From: Saprospiraceae bacterium
Lineage (GTDB): Bacteria > Bacteroidota > Bacteroidia > Chitinophagales > Saprospiraceae
Length of the DNA stretch: 35,189 bases
Assembly (NCBI GenBank): GCA_016714895.1
Contig: JADKBV010000014.1
Span: 1 to 35,189, forward strand
Direction: 5' to 3'
Shown here: one piece after another, positions 34,070 through 35,189 of the stretch
How the letters are laid out: every line of letters starts with the position of its first letter
Numbering within the stretch: the stretch's first letter is position 1
Translations under genes and position numbers: made by a program
The notes under the pieces: model-generated
Database searches by the model: none
What the model was told of the DNA's origin: nothing
Seen by the model: the letters and a program-made list of their open reading frames with translations, nothing else

Positions 34070-34560
34070 TCAGTTGGTTTTATCTTTCATGGGGTTCTGA
34101 AATTTATCTGGAATTTCATTTTCCTCAAAGGTCTTATTATTAATAGCAAAAGTTATAAATTCGTTTGCCGTTTTTCCTAACATCTTTTTGGATACCTTTT
34201 GAAAAGACCCATAATTTCTCATCAACGTCTTTTACCATTTCATAGCTGTGATTAAAACTTCTCGTTTTGGACTGCATCAACCATTGCTGATCATGTCCAA
34301 AACTTACTTTGAATTTTAACAACCTCATGAAAATTTGACTTTTATGATTATTCGCATTTTTGTGGTATTTTATAAATAATAACGTTTTGTACAAGTGCCA
34401 GATTATGACGATTTCGGAATACTCCTCTTTCAGTCTTGAACAAACTTTTTATAAGCCATAAACGACTGAACCAACAGACATATACTTTTGGGCCGGTGCT
34501 ATATTAACCGGATTTTTATATTTCGGTTTTAATGATCTGTCAATTTGAATCTTTGTTTAA
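34070..34560 (-). pseudogene. Broken unidentified minus-strand gene
   Basis: The minus strand reads, across frame changes, 'NPVNIAPAQKYMSVGSVVYG', 'RLLKFKVSFGHDQQWLMQSK', 'VKDVDEKLWVFSK', then 'MLGKTANEFITFAINNKTFE' and 'IPDKFQNPMKDKTN' with a TGA near 34070. The pieces are in one order and look protein-like, but the family is unknown to me. Confidence 0.35.
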
Positions 34561-35189
34561 AAATGGATATGACATTCAAATTAAAGTCTTTGTTGTCTAT
34601 ATTTTTTTGACTCATGGAGCTATTTATTCTTAAAGAATCTCATTATTCATGGTTTTGATTCTTTAATTGTCAATACACTTTTTTCAAAGAAAAAATTCAT
34701 TGAAGAAAAGTTTAATAATTTTCCTTGCAGCTTTAATTAAATTGTAATCCCAGAGTAGATAGATCGCTTCGGCATAATCTTTTTTGTCATAATTTTTCAA
34801 ATCCTATGTTTATGTCAAAATGACCAATAAAATTTCCACCAAATGTTGTCTCTTAAGGATTTTCTAATTCTTCCAATCTTCCCATTATCAACTTTTGCAT
34901 TTGTGTGAACCTGAATGAGCAATTATATTTCGCCAGATGACAATAAACTCGTGTTAATATTTTCATTTCACTCCTTACCGATGGAGATTTGATTAAGAAA
35001 TTCTTTCTTGCCTTGTCCGCCTTTGTTTTAGTATGTTCTTTTTTGAAGTTTGTTTCTGTATGATTCAAAAGGATTCTCAGAGTGTCTCTGTGATAAACGA
35101 AAAAAAACTTTCTGCACAGAGTAAATAGTTGCAGCTCTTTCGCTGGCATAATTCCCTCGATTTAATCTTTGAAGTTTCAAGGTCAACTG
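34561..35189. other. Degraded sequence at right edge
   Basis: A minus-strand frame at 34853-35149 (98 residues, rich in Lys and Arg) and fragments such as 'DYAEAIYLLWDYNLIKAARK' near 34720-34785 suggest another broken gene continuing the one to its left. No family was recognised, and no RNA gene was seen. Confidence 0.3.

Overview
The window looks like Bacteroidota DNA. The evidence is a hybrid two-component system with a beta-propeller sensor, histidine kinase, receiver and AraC-type output; a TonB-C-terminal protein with WG-like repeats; candidate promoters of the TAnnTTTG type; a kynurenine 3-monooxygenase; a PdeM-type phosphoesterase; and low GC. A Saprospiria- or Chitinophagia-like lineage is a guess. 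I saw no rRNA, tRNA, CRISPR array or transposase.

Layout. 1-4.5 kb: three recognisable genes (WG/TonB-C protein, VOC/glyoxalase-like protein, UMF1-type MFS transporter), all broken by many single-base frameshifts, plus unreadable DNA between them. 4.6-5.2 kb: a Crp/Fnr regulator with one frameshift. 5.4-9.8 kb: a tandem array of three YoeB-like toxin-antitoxin units, the third chimeric and truncated, followed by an XRE-ImmA metallopeptidase plus PIN-domain pair with its own inverted-repeat operator; the array ends in the same noncoding block that separates the units. 10-12 kb: PdeM and kynurenine 3-monooxygenase, convergent. 12.5-18.3 kb: a large hybrid two-component sensor, divergent from two small secreted-protein genes that share a duplicated leader and signal peptide; a 20-bp tandem repeat lies between them. 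18.4-33.3 kb: a defence island on the minus strand: XRE-ImmA, PRTase-like protein, NADAR and DUF262/HNH; then a plus-strand run of small genes; then a type I restriction-modification operon (hsdR, hsdM, hsdS) that also carries a DUF3644 gene and a beta-helix membrane protein. 33.4-35.2 kb: degraded, unidentified sequence.

How the genes fit together. The strongest candidate for a new system is the overlapping XRE-ImmA/PRTase-like pair followed closely by NADAR, a base-glycoside hydrolase family, and then DUF262. A paralogous XRE-ImmA gene at 8-9 kb overlaps a PIN nuclease instead, so the same regulator/protease appears with two different effectors in one window. The type I RM operon has an intact hsdM, a prematurely ended hsdS and a frameshifted hsdR.

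Caution. Nearly all lesions are single-base changes, often in homopolymers, and the reading frames between them stay coherent. Uncorrected sequencing error can explain many of them, so 'pseudogene' here means 'broken as given'.
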